DNA from: Panopea generosa
Lineage: Eukaryota > Mollusca > Bivalvia > Adapedonta > Hiatellidae
Length of the DNA: 64,000 nucleotides
Direction: 5' to 3'
NCBI GenBank assembly: GCA_029582155.1
Contig: CM055896.1
Span: 32,002,109-32,066,108 of the forward strand
Shown here one piece after another: positions 57,301 through 60,805 of this stretch (within the stretch, counting starts at the first letter, position 1; each line of letters opens with the position of its first letter). Position numbers and translations under genes: made by a program. The notes below the pieces were generated by a model. It saw only the letters and a list, made by a program, of their open reading frames with translations, ran no database searches and had not been told where the DNA came from.

Positions 57301-59734
57301 AAGGCTTAATTTGTTAGGTCTCCGTCTAGAAGACAAAATCAAAACAATCTGAATCAATAAACTCGACGCAACAAATGTTAGTAGGAATTGTGTATTTGTT
57401 CGGGAGACATATATTTTTTTCTGTTTGATATTTCTCTCTTATTTAGATCGGCACGTATTTGCCAGACAGGGGCAGTTTAACTACTGGCCACTTTCATTTG
57501 GAGCTAGTGTCAGAGGAAAAGAGAAGAAATTATACGATTAGAAATTACAGCATGCAGTTCAAGGTAACTAATATTAAGGTTTTTCGAATACGTGTTCACA
57601 TTTTCATAATTATTCGTATATACAATGTTGATATATGTGTTTGTGTACAACGTGAGTCGTACAGGTAGCATTATAAATAAACAGCAAACATAACAAAATA
57701 AATGTACAACATATGAAATGATAACATAGGTTATCACCTGGGTGCAGTTGTTCAAAGCACTAAAAAATTTACGCCACGTTAATATGATTTATCAAATCAT
57801 GTCATTATGACATTTAATACATTCAATGTACTAATTTACTGCTGACCATAACAAAATGTATTTTACTTCTATAAACAATATAAATTGAATTGATGAACAA
57901 ATGATGAACAAATATAAATAATCAATTATTAAAGTAAACGTTCCTGTTAAATAGTTTCATCCTATCGCTGCATTATTTAATCAAACCGAGTCCATAGTCA
58001 TGCGAGTAGCAACATTTTAAAAAAAAAAATAACAAAAATCAGAAAATTATTTCGGACAGGAGACGTAACTTTCATAGGTACAGACACCTTAACAATAATG
58101 AATGGGACAAATGTACGACGAGATAAATGAATACAAATATTCAGTTCTTTCGTTCCTTTGATATAAAATAACTAATTATCAGACATTCCGTTTAAAAGCA
58201 ATAACTGAAAAGCATTTTGAAAACATTTCAATACAGAAAAAGGAGCAGAAAGTAAAACAGCTTTTGTTCACACAATGGTTACGTGAAGAGACAGTACCAC
58301 GTGACCAGGAAGCCATACTTAGTCTCATACAGGAAGTTACAGAACTACAACGCCAATCAGACAATAACCCCATTCTTGTTCAGTGCTTGTAAGCAAAAAC
58401 GTTTTTAGAAAATATGCACATGTAAATGTTGTTAGATAAAATAATTGTATATCAATATATATATATATATATATATATGTGGTCTGATTCGCCGTCTCAA
58501 GATCACTTACATCTCACCGCTAAGGTCGTAGGTTCGAGTCCTGCTTATTCTAAAAACTTTATGTGAGAAGGTTCCCAGTTACTTGCGGAAGGACGGTGGT
58601 TCTACTCAGTCTGAGGTCTTCCTCGACCAGTAAATTTTTAAACTGGATATGACATATATAACCGAAATGTGTTTAAAACTGGGTTTAACCCCATTAAAAA
58701 AAATAGATATTTATATACATCTTTCATATAGTGTTTTATTTTCATAATACTTAAAACTCTAACATAATATCTGTGTGTGGTGTGTGTAGTGTTTCATAAT
58801 TGTTATTCTCGTAGATATCATGTGAGAATCGGCAGAGTGTTGCATATTTCTATGTATCTCATATGCGACTGTGCAGCGTCCCAATTTATATGACTATAAC
58901 TTCAGATGTGTGTGTAGAGTTGCATAATAAATTCGCAGTCTGTCATTTAGCATAGCATTTGCTTGTGCATACTTTAGACACTGCGCAGAGATACAATTTG
59001 ATGCAATAGTATGATAAAAGGCTTCTCTAGAAACTGCCAGTTGTTGTTGATAAACACAATGATGTGTTTTCTGTTATTAAAAATAAACCATGTTATACCG
59101 CTATAACAGAACCATAATGAATCACATGTTTGACTGTTATTGCCAATCTTTATTTTATAAAATCACAGGCACTTAGTAAATAAAAATTTAGTAATAACCT
59201 TTTGCGAACATTTTACTATTAGGAACGGAGCTGAGAGAAGCGGGATGCTTGTTGTCCTGATAAATGTTTTGGAAAGAATGAGACTTGAACAAGAGGTCGC
59301 CATTCCGCCTGTGATCAGAAACTTGAGGCAAATTCGTCAACAGATCATACCAAACTTTGTACGTTAATATTGTTTTTTTTTATATAAAACTTTAATATTG
59401 TTTATAAAATTGTTATAGGAATGAGCATAAACAATTATGTTTCTTTTGTACTATTTGTTTATATGTCCTTGGTTTACGCTTGGTATAACGTTCATTGCAT
59501 ATAAAGGAATGTACAGACTATTTAGCATAATAATTGATACTGTTGACTCGTATTAAAAAAAATCATATTTGCCATACGATACTAAATATTACAAACACAA
59601 GTGGATATAATTATTTATTGTTTGCATTATTATCATAATTATATTATATTTTTATATTACAGGAACAATACAAATTCTGCCATGAGGCTGTTCTTCGGCA
59701 CATACAGGATACCAGCACATATGCCAATGTGTGA
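6505..59734 (+). CDS. Receptor-type protein tyrosine phosphatase with fucolectin-like and MEGF-type EGF ectodomain (whole gene model)
   Basis: Spliced model, exons: 6505-6616, 11475-11636, 14675-14872, 16657-16881, 18941-19144, 21145-21330, 21503-21643, 21868-22005, 22776-22919, 32106-32243, 32379-32516, 35044-35181, 35657-35791, 36719-36856, 36992-37129, 44294-44414, 44826-44995, 45696-45901, 46190-46277, 46592-46668, 47168-47204, 47958-48055, 48345-48464, 49108-49262, 50139-50274, 51086-51235, 52105-52237, 53133-53206, 56259-56390, 57447-57563, 58237-58388, 59223-59358, 59663-59734. Every junction is GT/AG and in phase; the total is 4509 nt (1502 residues). All ectodomain introns are phase 1, the pattern that allows module shuffling. 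Predicted type I membrane protein: two discoidin-like domains and ten EGF-like modules outside, one helix, then tandem phosphatase domains D1 (catalytic residues intact) and D2 (eroded). Family assignment is firm; the first exon is the weakest part. Which vertebrate RPTP subfamily is closest cannot be told without a tree. Confidence 0.88.
7565..7722 (-). mobile_element. tRNA-derived SINE, family A
   Basis: The minus-strand head begins ggggcggtagtgtagtgg, followed by a B-box-like gggtttgatcccc. The body matches the 9745-9900 and 23797-23955 copies (cgcttcctggatagaacca on the plus strand). Same orientation as the other three family A copies. Confidence 0.7.
7826..8100 (+). mobile_element. tRNA-derived SINE, family B, near full length
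   Basis: Starts with a tRNA-like head: A-box-like gattagctcagacgagagc and B box gaattcgaatcccc. A body follows with cagtcacttgcgaaaatggg, then an A-rich tail (aaaaaacaaataaaacaaaa). The acceptor-stem ends do not pair, so it is not a working tRNA gene. The body motif recurs at 58571-58605. Confidence 0.72.
8525..8815 (-). mobile_element. tRNA-derived SINE, family C (body plus head)
   Basis: Plus-strand landmarks: cgttttcaacaatacttcag, gacagttttcgaagcgctgt, gccgaccagacctagaac and tttgctatgacccgg, then an inverted tRNA-like head (gggattaaaccc is the B box read in reverse). The same landmarks in the same order occur at 45378-45600. Known molluscan SINEs carry a closely similar core; the exact family needs a repeat library. 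Confidence 0.7.
9745..9900 (-). mobile_element. tRNA-derived SINE, family A
   Basis: On the minus strand: ggggcggtagtgtaatg head, B box ggttcgatccccgg, and body ending at ctttcatc. Very similar to the copy at 23797-23955. Confidence 0.75.
10785..11010. repeat. Dispersed repeat, copy 1
   Basis: Shares an extended collinear stretch with 23030-23260: tgttttccaat, then cttactcaccccgtatt-like sequence, gattaaac, aatatattgaaaa, and finally gagtcacgtgatttcatttt. Moderately diverged, same orientation, unknown family, not coding. Confidence 0.6.
11475..11636 (+). CDS. Exon 2: cysteine-rich EGF-like module
   Basis: The acceptor gtctcttacag precedes it and the donor GTTTGT follows, both phase 1. It encodes a cysteine-rich module beginning [17 protein letters not shown], then CKYLCHCKN, a CD..TGTC step, and [13 protein letters not shown]. 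The CHC...CD...TG.C..GC..G..GP.CQ spacing is that of the EGF-like module often placed before fucolectin domains in molluscan receptors. An extracellular role in protein contact is inferred. Confidence 0.88.
12007..12112. repeat. Imperfect inverted repeat (hairpin)
   Basis: Arm 12007-12038 (atatattgtactcgtacgta...) is the near reverse complement of 12081-12112 (...gatgtacgagtccaatatat), with about 42 bp between them. It could be a small MITE or a hairpin-forming fragment; the flanks show no clear target duplication. Confidence 0.6.
12115..13960. repeat. Degenerate minisatellite, ctagctgttgttaaaaccc type
   Basis: About 1.8 kb built on a unit whose core is ctagctgttgttaaaaccc followed by a variable AT-rich spacer. 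It is tightest at about 13085-13295, where a 25-bp unit (gagctgttgttaaaaccc plus tattatc) repeats with single-base changes. Toward the left end the copies fade. It lies in intron 2. Open frames inside it are by-products. Confidence 0.75.
14675..14872 (+). CDS. Exon 3: fucolectin/F5-8C-like domain 1, N-terminal half
   Basis: Phase 1 at both ends (acceptor aattaag, donor GTAAAT). Encodes [36 protein letters not shown] and [10 protein letters not shown]. The order Q.S......A.DG...........WW...L is the signature of fucolectin/tachylectin-4-pentraxin-like and F5/8 type C domains. The other half of the beta-sandwich is exon 4. Sugar binding is plausible for the family but unproven here. Confidence 0.9.
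15203..15246. repeat. (TG)n microsatellite
   Basis: About 22 uninterrupted TG dinucleotides in intron 3. The rest of the 14873-16288 intron holds nothing else I recognise. Confidence 0.95.
16289..16523 (+). pseudogene. Dead duplicate of exon 4 (fucolectin C-terminal half)
   Basis: Aligns along its whole length with exon 4 (16657-16881), including acceptor (ttattttag) and donor (gag|gtaacac). It shares FTVENDSG-like, [17 protein letters not shown] and RVSLE blocks. It is broken by TAA where exon 4 has CAA (just after ...LTKK), and by a short duplication of tgtcatatgtga that shifts the frame near its end. Splicing it in would stop the protein early. An ancestral tandem duplication of the exon, with loss of this copy, is the simple reading. 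Confidence 0.88.
16657..16881 (+). CDS. Exon 4: fucolectin/F5-8C-like domain 1, C-terminal half
   Basis: Phase-1 exon after tggtttcag. Encodes [39 protein letters not shown] and ends [11 protein letters not shown], the usual C-terminal strand of this fold (L.LCEV.V.G). Intact, unlike the duplicate 366 bp upstream. Confidence 0.9.
18268..18309. repeat. (AT)n microsatellite
   Basis: About 21 AT dinucleotides, directly followed by the first copy of the direct repeat at 18309-18385. Confidence 0.95.
18306..18795. repeat. Direct repeat pair, about 85 bp, 405 bp apart
   Basis: Segments 18306-18385 and 18711-18795 share ggagataattatttgtgaat, then ccaaga, acgtacagaccagactac-like sequence and agctacaatgca. 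Both follow a run of TA. An intermediate weak match (gggagataattaaattcac) lies near 18635. It may be a tandemly repeated small element of unknown type. Confidence 0.65.
18941..19144 (+). CDS. Exon 5: fucolectin/F5-8C-like domain 2, N-terminal half
   Basis: Acceptor tatatttaag, donor GTATGT, phase 1. Encodes [41 protein letters not shown] and IQAVRIST. This is the classical N-terminal half of a fucolectin-type domain (N.A.GK...QSS, VDG, PWW.VDLG). The second such domain in the protein. Confidence 0.93.
20315..20707. repeat. 23-bp minisatellite
   Basis: About 17 units of a 23-bp repeat (core ggcgatacatgatacaac) with single-base variants. An isolated unit occurs at about 19936-19956. The minus-strand open frame 20264-20494 is simply this repeat read through and is not a gene. 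It lies in intron 5; the rest of 19145-20314 and 20708-21140 shows nothing recognised. Confidence 0.9.
21145..21330 (+). CDS. Exon 6: fucolectin/F5-8C-like domain 2, C-terminal half
   Basis: Encodes [34 protein letters not shown] and [12 protein letters not shown], the C-terminal strands of the domain. The 3' splice site is a tandem cag-cag, so the exon could start at 21142 or 21145, differing by one residue and staying in frame. Donor GTATGT, phase 1. Confidence 0.9.
21503..21643 (+). CDS. Exon 7: MEGF-type EGF module (A type)
   Basis: Encodes [18 protein letters not shown], then [13 protein letters not shown] and [10 protein letters not shown]. Cysteine spacing is as in MEGF/laminin-like EGF repeats. 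The A-type modules end with an aromatic GY.....C step rather than GW.G..C. Phase 1 on both sides. Confidence 0.92.
   Translation, partial: NVLLVDGDLVVISFAVVVSTQKRVVDKQDIVHMGVRMDTNTLQHVK
21868..22005 (+). CDS. Exon 8: MEGF-type EGF module
   Basis: Encodes [30 protein letters not shown] and APGWSGVTC. Acceptor tttgtag, donor GTAAGT. One module per exon, phase 1. Confidence 0.92.
22006..22775. other. Intron 8
   Basis: AT-rich, nothing recognised. Confidence 0.5.
22776..22919 (+). CDS. Exon 9: MEGF-type EGF module (B type)
   Basis: Encodes [19 protein letters not shown], then [11 protein letters not shown] and [11 protein letters not shown]. The B-type modules end in GW.G..C. Phase 1, donor GTAGGT. 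The following intron is 9.2 kb and carries most of the foreign insertions listed below. Confidence 0.92.
23030..23260. repeat. Dispersed repeat, copy 2
   Basis: Partner of 10785-11010 (see there). Shared landmarks include ccccgtatt, aatatattgaaaa-like and gagtcatgtagtttcatttt. Confidence 0.6.
23797..23955 (-). mobile_element. tRNA-derived SINE, family A
   Basis: Minus-strand head ggggagatagtctaatgg (A-box-like) and B box gggttcgataccg; body as in the 9745 copy, with gctttctgggtagaaccag on the plus strand. Confidence 0.75.
23956..26404. other. Intron 9, left part
   Basis: AT-rich. Holds the left CpG-rich arm (24213-24271) and a C-rich patch near 25385-25425. Minus-strand open frames at 24316-24531, 24850-25083, 25080-25307 and 25701-25973 show no protein-like features. 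Confidence 0.45.
26405..26500 (+). mobile_element. tRNA-derived SINE head (fragment)
   Basis: A-box-like gtttagctcagtcgttagcg and B box gggtttgaatcccc, as in the family B head at 7826. The acceptor-stem halves do not pair, so it is not a tRNA gene. Little recognisable body follows. Confidence 0.6.
26853..27080 (-). pseudogene. THAP zinc-finger domain, probably broken
   Basis: From ATG 27080 on the minus strand: [47 protein letters not shown]. That order (C..C, then W, P, C-x2-H-F) is the THAP DNA-binding finger. TAA follows at 26855-26853. The expected continuation, [10 protein letters not shown], resembling the THAP tail, lies in another frame (down to about 26750), so a frameshift follows the finger. 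An unrecognised splice is possible. Nested antisense in intron 9. It could come from a P-type transposase or a host THAP gene. Confidence 0.62.
27790..30990 (-). mobile_element. L1/Tx1-like LINE, antisense, heavily decayed
   Basis: Read on the minus strand from about 30990. It holds the end of an APE endonuclease (ETDHSLI, about 30690-30710), a long AT-rich linker, reverse transcriptase blocks in the open frame 29638-29318 ([13 protein letters not shown], then [11 protein letters not shown]) and a C-terminal zinc-finger-like [11 protein letters not shown] near 28100. Many stops and frameshifts. The block order matches the 1302-5057 element, so both belong to the same broad clade. Ends are approximate. 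Confidence 0.82.
29318..29638 (-). pseudogene. LINE reverse transcriptase fragment
   Basis: The longest open piece of the antisense LINE (106 codons): [49 protein letters not shown]. It holds the RT block with the first catalytic aspartate and the RQG.P.SPY block; the YADD-type box is lost. Confidence 0.85.
31052..31320 (+). mobile_element. tRNA-derived SINE, family D (or tRNA pseudogene with tail)
   Basis: The head has an A-box-like tggcctaatggttaag and a good anticodon stem-loop (tccgc / ctcggaa / gcggg, nominal anticodon CGG). Its acceptor stem pairs over about six positions, but the B box is altered (ggagcgaatcc). A non-tRNA body of about 190 bp follows. It is the most tRNA-like copy here, yet the damaged T arm makes a functional tRNA unlikely. 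Confidence 0.5.
31666..31732. repeat. Older duplicated flank, copy 1
   Basis: Matches 34890-34960 (tttagaatgacctttgttgt, aaaacgatt, agctcaaa, gtgattttaat). Each copy lies some 100-370 bp upstream of an A-type EGF exon, so it marks an older duplication of an EGF exon pair. Confidence 0.75.
32106..32243 (+). CDS. Exon 10: MEGF-type EGF module (A type, duplicated)
   Basis: Encodes [31 protein letters not shown] and [10 protein letters not shown]. Acceptor atttacag, donor GTATGT, phase 1. The coding sequence is identical to exon 14 as far as I can read. Confidence 0.93.
32379..32516 (+). CDS. Exon 11: MEGF-type EGF module (B type, duplicated)
   Basis: Encodes [31 protein letters not shown] and [11 protein letters not shown]. 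It differs from exon 15 by one visible codon (TGG here, TTG there, Trp to Leu before the last cysteine). Acceptor ccttttag, donor GTAATT. Confidence 0.93.
32984..34888. repeat. Minisatellite array 1, 25/26-bp unit
   Basis: About 75 units of a 25-bp form (core tgatgaatgattaacacag plus tcctaa) mixed with a 26-bp form containing tgactgaatgattaacacag. A higher-order repeat of about 504 bp is visible: the run starting at 33065 recurs from 33569 in the same unit order. It lies in intron 11. Confidence 0.95.
35044..35181 (+). CDS. Exon 12: MEGF-type EGF module (A type)
   Basis: Encodes [32 protein letters not shown] and [11 protein letters not shown] paralogue of exon 10, clearly diverged. Acceptor ttggttacag, donor GTAAAT, phase 1. 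Confidence 0.93.
35657..35791 (+). CDS. Exon 13: MEGF-type EGF module (B type)
   Basis: Encodes [31 protein letters not shown] and [11 protein letters not shown] paralogue of exon 11. Acceptor cattgtag, donor GTAATC, phase 1. Confidence 0.93.
36719..36856 (+). CDS. Exon 14: MEGF-type EGF module (A type, duplicate of exon 10)
   Basis: Same protein as exon 10. Phase 1, acceptor atttacag, donor GTATGT. Follows exon 13 in phase, so both copies can be included in one transcript. Confidence 0.9.
36992..37129 (+). CDS. Exon 15: MEGF-type EGF module (B type, duplicate of exon 11)
   Basis: Same as exon 11 except for Leu in place of Trp in WKGN(W/L)CEQ. It is the last extracellular module before the transmembrane exon. 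Donor GTAATT, phase 1. Confidence 0.9.
37604..43109. repeat. Minisatellite array 2, 25/26-bp unit with higher-order structure
   Basis: About 5.5 kb, some 215 units of the same repeat as array 1. Higher-order units are visible: the rare variant tgaaaaataa occurs at 39491, 40939 and 42488, and ctaatgatgt at 39791, 41239 and 42788, giving spacings of 1448 and 1549 bp for both markers. At least three large units plus partial ones. It lies in intron 15. It is not a CRISPR array: units are contiguous and there are no unique spacers. Confidence 0.95.
43135..43400 (+). pseudogene. Tc1/mariner transposase relic (N-terminal region)
   Basis: Directly after array 2. One frame reads [15 protein letters not shown], a stop, [25 protein letters not shown], which follows the Tc1/mariner helix-turn-helix pattern (TG.V.DRPR.GRPRVTT..D..I). 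Broken by at least two stops, with no catalytic part seen. The open frame 43147-43389 in another phase is a by-product. Confidence 0.65.
43610..43935 (+). pseudogene. PIF/Harbinger-like DDE transposase relic
   Basis: Pieces in two frames: [30 protein letters not shown], then in the next frame [20 protein letters not shown], then KNVIQKV and YKSVCSIWR. The LL.D..YP....VTPF...Q...R.AR order matches the C-terminal DDE region of PIF/Harbinger transposases. Several frameshifts and stops; no ends found. Confidence 0.6.
44294..44414 (+). CDS. Exon 16: transmembrane segment
   Basis: Encodes a short stalk ([15 protein letters not shown]), a hydrophobic helix of about 22 residues ([18 protein letters not shown]) and a basic stop-transfer RYRR. 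Enters in phase 1 after gtttcag and leaves in phase 2 before GTAAAC; the phase-2 partner is exon 17. Defines a type I membrane protein, with the phosphatase domains inside the cell. Confidence 0.92.
44826..44995 (+). CDS. Exon 17: juxtamembrane cytoplasmic linker
   Basis: Polar, serine/acid-rich ([35 protein letters not shown]). The NIYMN tyrosine sits in an acidic/polar setting that could be phosphorylated (inference). Acceptor gtttacag in phase 2, donor G|GTACTA in phase 1. The donor is not a strong consensus. Confidence 0.78.
45296..45376. repeat. (TTG)n microsatellite at a SINE tail
   Basis: About 25 TTG triplets (CAA on the minus strand), with single interruptions. It adjoins the 3' end of the antisense SINE at 45378-45600, so it probably grew from the SINE tail. 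The polyglutamine open frame on the minus strand is a by-product. Confidence 0.9.
45378..45600 (-). mobile_element. tRNA-derived SINE, family C
   Basis: Landmarks shared with 8525-8815: cgctttcaacaatttttcag, gagacagttttcttagcgct, gccgaccagacctagaac, gtctttgctatggcccgg. The tRNA-like head at the high-coordinate end is cut short. Confidence 0.72.
45696..45901 (+). CDS. Exon 18: linker and entry to phosphatase domain D1
   Basis: Encodes an acidic linker ([19 protein letters not shown]) and then [12 protein letters not shown] and DIFHEQF, the usual lead-in of an RPTP D1 domain (L..YI......F..EF). Of two possible acceptors, ttttaacag before 45696 gives the right phase (1) and an open frame; the TAG ending at 45661 would not. 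Donor GTAAGT, phase 0. Confidence 0.88.
46190..46277 (+). CDS. Exon 19: D1 phosphatase (KNRY motif)
   Basis: Encodes [20 protein letters not shown], then [13 protein letters not shown] forms the phosphotyrosine recognition loop of PTP domains. Acceptor gcattacag phase 0, donor T|GTAAGT phase 1. Confidence 0.93.
46592..46668 (+). CDS. Exon 20: D1 phosphatase (DYINA motif)
   Basis: Encodes [20 protein letters not shown] and NAAFIN, with the first residue split across the junction. DYINA is a conserved core motif. Acceptor tttatctag, donor GTAAGG. Confidence 0.92.
47168..47204 (+). CDS. Exon 21: D1 phosphatase micro-exon
   Basis: A 37-nt exon encoding [12 protein letters not shown], the conserved YI..QGP step continued in exon 22. 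Acceptor ttctctttag, donor GTATTG. It lies inside a longer chance open frame (46890-47273). Confidence 0.88.
47958..48055 (+). CDS. Exon 22: D1 phosphatase (DFWRMIWE motif)
   Basis: Encodes [19 protein letters not shown] and [12 protein letters not shown], the DFWRM.WE helix and the following IVM.TN..E strand. Phase 1 to phase 0. Acceptor actccag. Confidence 0.95.
48276..48344 (+). pseudogene. Truncated duplicate of the start of exon 23 with its own splice acceptor
   Basis: A 69-bp tandem copy of the exon 23 acceptor and first 55 or so bases: tgtattaatatag|GAGAAATGTGACC versus tgtattgatatag|GATAAATGTGAGC. Use of this upstream acceptor would read [19 protein letters not shown] and then hit TAG at the second acceptor. 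It is a potential decoy or poison site. Confidence 0.85.
48345..48464 (+). CDS. Exon 23: D1 phosphatase (KC.QYW motif)
   Basis: Encodes [20 protein letters not shown], then [18 protein letters not shown] is typical after DFWRM.WE; here N replaces P. Phase 0 on both sides, donor GTGAGT. Confidence 0.92.
48465..49107. other. Intron 23
   Basis: AT-rich. The minus-strand open frame 48821-49132 has no protein-like support. Confidence 0.5.
49108..49262 (+). CDS. Exon 24: D1 phosphatase, WPD loop
   Basis: Encodes [35 protein letters not shown]. The aspartate of WPD is the general acid of the phosphatase reaction and is present. It ends two bases into the codon after the catalytic cysteine, so the active-site loop is split between exons 24 and 25. 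Acceptor cgtttcag. Confidence 0.95.
49263..50138. other. Intron 24
   Basis: Nothing recognised; the minus-strand open frame 49143-49364 overlaps exon 24 and is a shadow. Confidence 0.5.
50139..50274 (+). CDS. Exon 25: D1 phosphatase, catalytic P-loop
   Basis: Joined to exon 24 it gives [12 protein letters not shown], the complete C-x5-R signature with nucleophilic cysteine and phosphate-binding arginine. Then [24 protein letters not shown], the last being the Q loop. D1 should therefore be an active tyrosine phosphatase. Acceptor ctgtctag phase 2, donor GTACGG phase 0. Confidence 0.95.
50275..51085. other. Intron 25
   Basis: Nothing recognised. Confidence 0.45.
51086..51235 (+). CDS. Exon 26: end of D1 and start of D1-D2 linker
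   Basis: Encodes [15 protein letters not shown] (completing QTQ..QY.F/YLH) and [16 protein letters not shown]. Phase 0 both sides; acceptor ctaaaacag has a weak pyrimidine tract. Donor GTAAGT. Confidence 0.92.
51236..52104. other. Intron 26
   Basis: AT-rich, nothing recognised. Confidence 0.45.
52105..52237 (+). CDS. Exon 27: start of phosphatase domain D2
   Basis: Encodes [46 protein letters not shown] is the D2 counterpart of KNRY in exon 19. Acceptor ctttatgcag phase 0, donor T|GTAAGT phase 1. Confidence 0.92.
52771..52825 (+). pseudogene. Dead (or poison) duplicate of exon 28
   Basis: After the acceptor tgcttttaatag it opens with [10 protein letters not shown], like [10 protein letters not shown] of exon 28, then drifts and stops (ETD-like LDEIN, then TGA). 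If spliced from exon 27 it would end the protein right at the start of D2, leaving an intact D1. Confidence 0.8.
53133..53206 (+). CDS. Exon 28: D2 phosphatase (DYINA motif)
   Basis: Encodes [20 protein letters not shown] and AVYIP. DYINA is conserved. Acceptor ttattctacag phase 1, donor GTAAGT phase 0. Confidence 0.93.
53572..54630 (+). pseudogene. LINE reverse transcriptase, main part
   Basis: 352 codons: [17 protein letters not shown] lead-in, [57 protein letters not shown], and the catalytic YADD box in MYADDIVLL. It runs out of frame a few codons after YADD through loss of about one base; the frame continues in the next entry. Confidence 0.9.
54615..55787 (+). pseudogene. LINE C-terminal region, continuing the reverse transcriptase
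   Basis: 390 codons in the frame next to the [19 protein letters not shown] and [12 protein letters not shown] (thumb-like region), then [14 protein letters not shown] and a C-terminal [18 protein letters not shown] cysteine/histidine cluster seen in many LINE tails. It would be one protein with 53572-54630 but for the frameshift. Confidence 0.88.
56259..56390 (+). CDS. Exon 29: D2 phosphatase (altered DFWR helix)
   Basis: Encodes [46 protein letters not shown] is conserved, but the DFWR helix reads DCCR, a sign of relaxed constraint. Phase 0 both sides. Its acceptor (gattttttag) begins only about 32 bp after the LINE end. Confidence 0.92.
57447..57563 (+). CDS. Exon 30: D2 phosphatase
   Basis: Encodes [20 protein letters not shown] and [18 protein letters not shown] stands where the YWP motif is usual. 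Acceptor cttatttag, donor GTAACT, phase 0. Introns on either side (56391-57446 and 57564-58236) hold nothing recognised. Confidence 0.9.
58237..58388 (+). CDS. Exon 31: D2 phosphatase, degenerate WPD loop
   Basis: Encodes [20 protein letters not shown] and then a helix [14 protein letters not shown], ending NNPILVQC. The WPD aspartate is gone (WLR) and the His before the cysteine is Gln (QC). Donor GTAAGC in phase 2, splitting the P-loop as in D1. Confidence 0.9.
58480..58700 (+). mobile_element. tRNA-derived SINE, family B
   Basis: Head with A-box-like gattcgccgtctcaagatc and B box taggttcgagtcctg; body cagttacttgcggaaggacg as in 7826-8100; ends in an A-run near 58700. Preceded by a TA run (58458-58479). 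Lies in intron 31. Confidence 0.7.
59223..59358 (+). CDS. Exon 32: D2 phosphatase, P-loop remnant
   Basis: Joined to exon 31 it gives [16 protein letters not shown]-x5-R is kept, but the surroundings (LNGAE for SAGVG, Ser for Thr) differ from an active loop. Then [20 protein letters not shown]. Acceptor ttactattag, donor GTACGT, phase 0. D2 is probably inactive or regulatory, as in many RPTPs. Confidence 0.9.
59663..59734 (+). CDS. Exon 33: C terminus and stop codon
   Basis: Encodes [20 protein letters not shown] and ANV, then TGA at 59732-59734. QY.FCH.A..... is the usual end of a PTP domain. Acceptor ttatattacag, phase 0. Confidence 0.93.
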   Translation, partial: EQYKFCHEAVLRHIQDTSTYANV

Positions 59735-60061
59735 GATAACCCATTCTCATTGTGTGTACCAAAATGGCGTATGACAATGGCAAGAATTTAAGAGACACTG
59801 TTTTCCGTTTACCAAATATTGAGCATGTATAAAGCTTTGAACTACACTGATTATAAATATTTAGACAGAAGATTTTATTATATCTACAAATACACGTTTT
59901 AAATATTGAGACTTTGACATGTGGTATTTTTTACTTTATTTAGTAAAACGTATGTTACAGACATGTAAACTACACTAACAGGATAACACAGCAATTAAGT
60001 AATATCTATAATAATTGTTTGATTAAAATCATTAATTTTACATCGATTGTAAAACAAGTTA
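59735..60061 (+). other. Probable 3' UTR of the receptor phosphatase
   Basis: AT-rich sequence after the stop. No exact AATAAA was found close by; ATTAAA at about 60022-60027 is the nearest variant poly-A signal. The true 3' end is unknown. Confidence 0.4.
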
Positions 60062-60243
60062 TCACAACTTTACACGATTTATACCCGAATTATTTCTGGG
60101 TAGAACCATAATACATGTAAACATATGACGATAATGTGCCTGTGTCTTTCTCAAAGACACCACACATAGTCGTCGCGGAGGATCGAACCCAGGACGCTTC
60201 GTTCCTGGTCGTGATGTTATACGACTAAACCACGCTATCCATA
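60062..60243 (-). mobile_element. tRNA-derived SINE, family E
   Basis: Minus-strand head ggatagcgtggtttagtcg, B box gggttcgatcctcc; body continues to ggttctacccag, a motif shared with family A bodies. The shared body with a different head suggests head exchange between families. Confidence 0.65.
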
Positions 60244-60535
60244 TTTTTATACTTTTTTCATCATATTGGTTGCAAACAGTAAACAATTTACCTTATTTCT
60301 GTTAAATTAATACAAAAATCATACAAAACCACACAAATATGCAACTGATTCAAGACGGTTTGTTCCATTTATTACAGTCACTTTTTGTCATATGATAATG
60401 TGCAACTTAGTGTCCTAACAAACGTGTGGCGACAGACCATGTTTGCGCCATTATTAGAAGGAATCGATACTTGGACTGATTTGTTTCTGTGGGTTATATC
60501 CCCACTATAACCACATGATGTGTGTATTGGATATA

Positions 60536-60734
60536 CAGTAGAACTTCAGGTACCTCGAACTGACGGGACTGGACAAAATAGTTCAACTTAAGGGTTGTTC
60601 GAGCCAACTAGTGTTCAACATCATGCCTTACATGAATATATATCGAAATAGGAATTCTGCCGACACTAGATAAGTGGTTCGAGCTATACGTGGTGTTGTA
60701 GCCATCCGTGTTCCTGTTAACGAAGTTCTACTGA
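60536..60734. mobile_element. MITE, pogo/Tigger-like
   Basis: About 200 bp with terminal inverted repeats cagtagaacttc... / ...gaagttctactg and internal ctcgaac / gttcgag motifs typical of non-autonomous pogo-group elements. It is flanked by TA-rich DNA, so the TA target duplication cannot be fixed. No coding capacity. Confidence 0.6.
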
Positions 60735-60805
60735 ATATATATGTATAACATTAGGTCAGTTGCTCATATTCAGTTTTCCAGAAAAGACATATATGTTGTC
60801 CTTAT

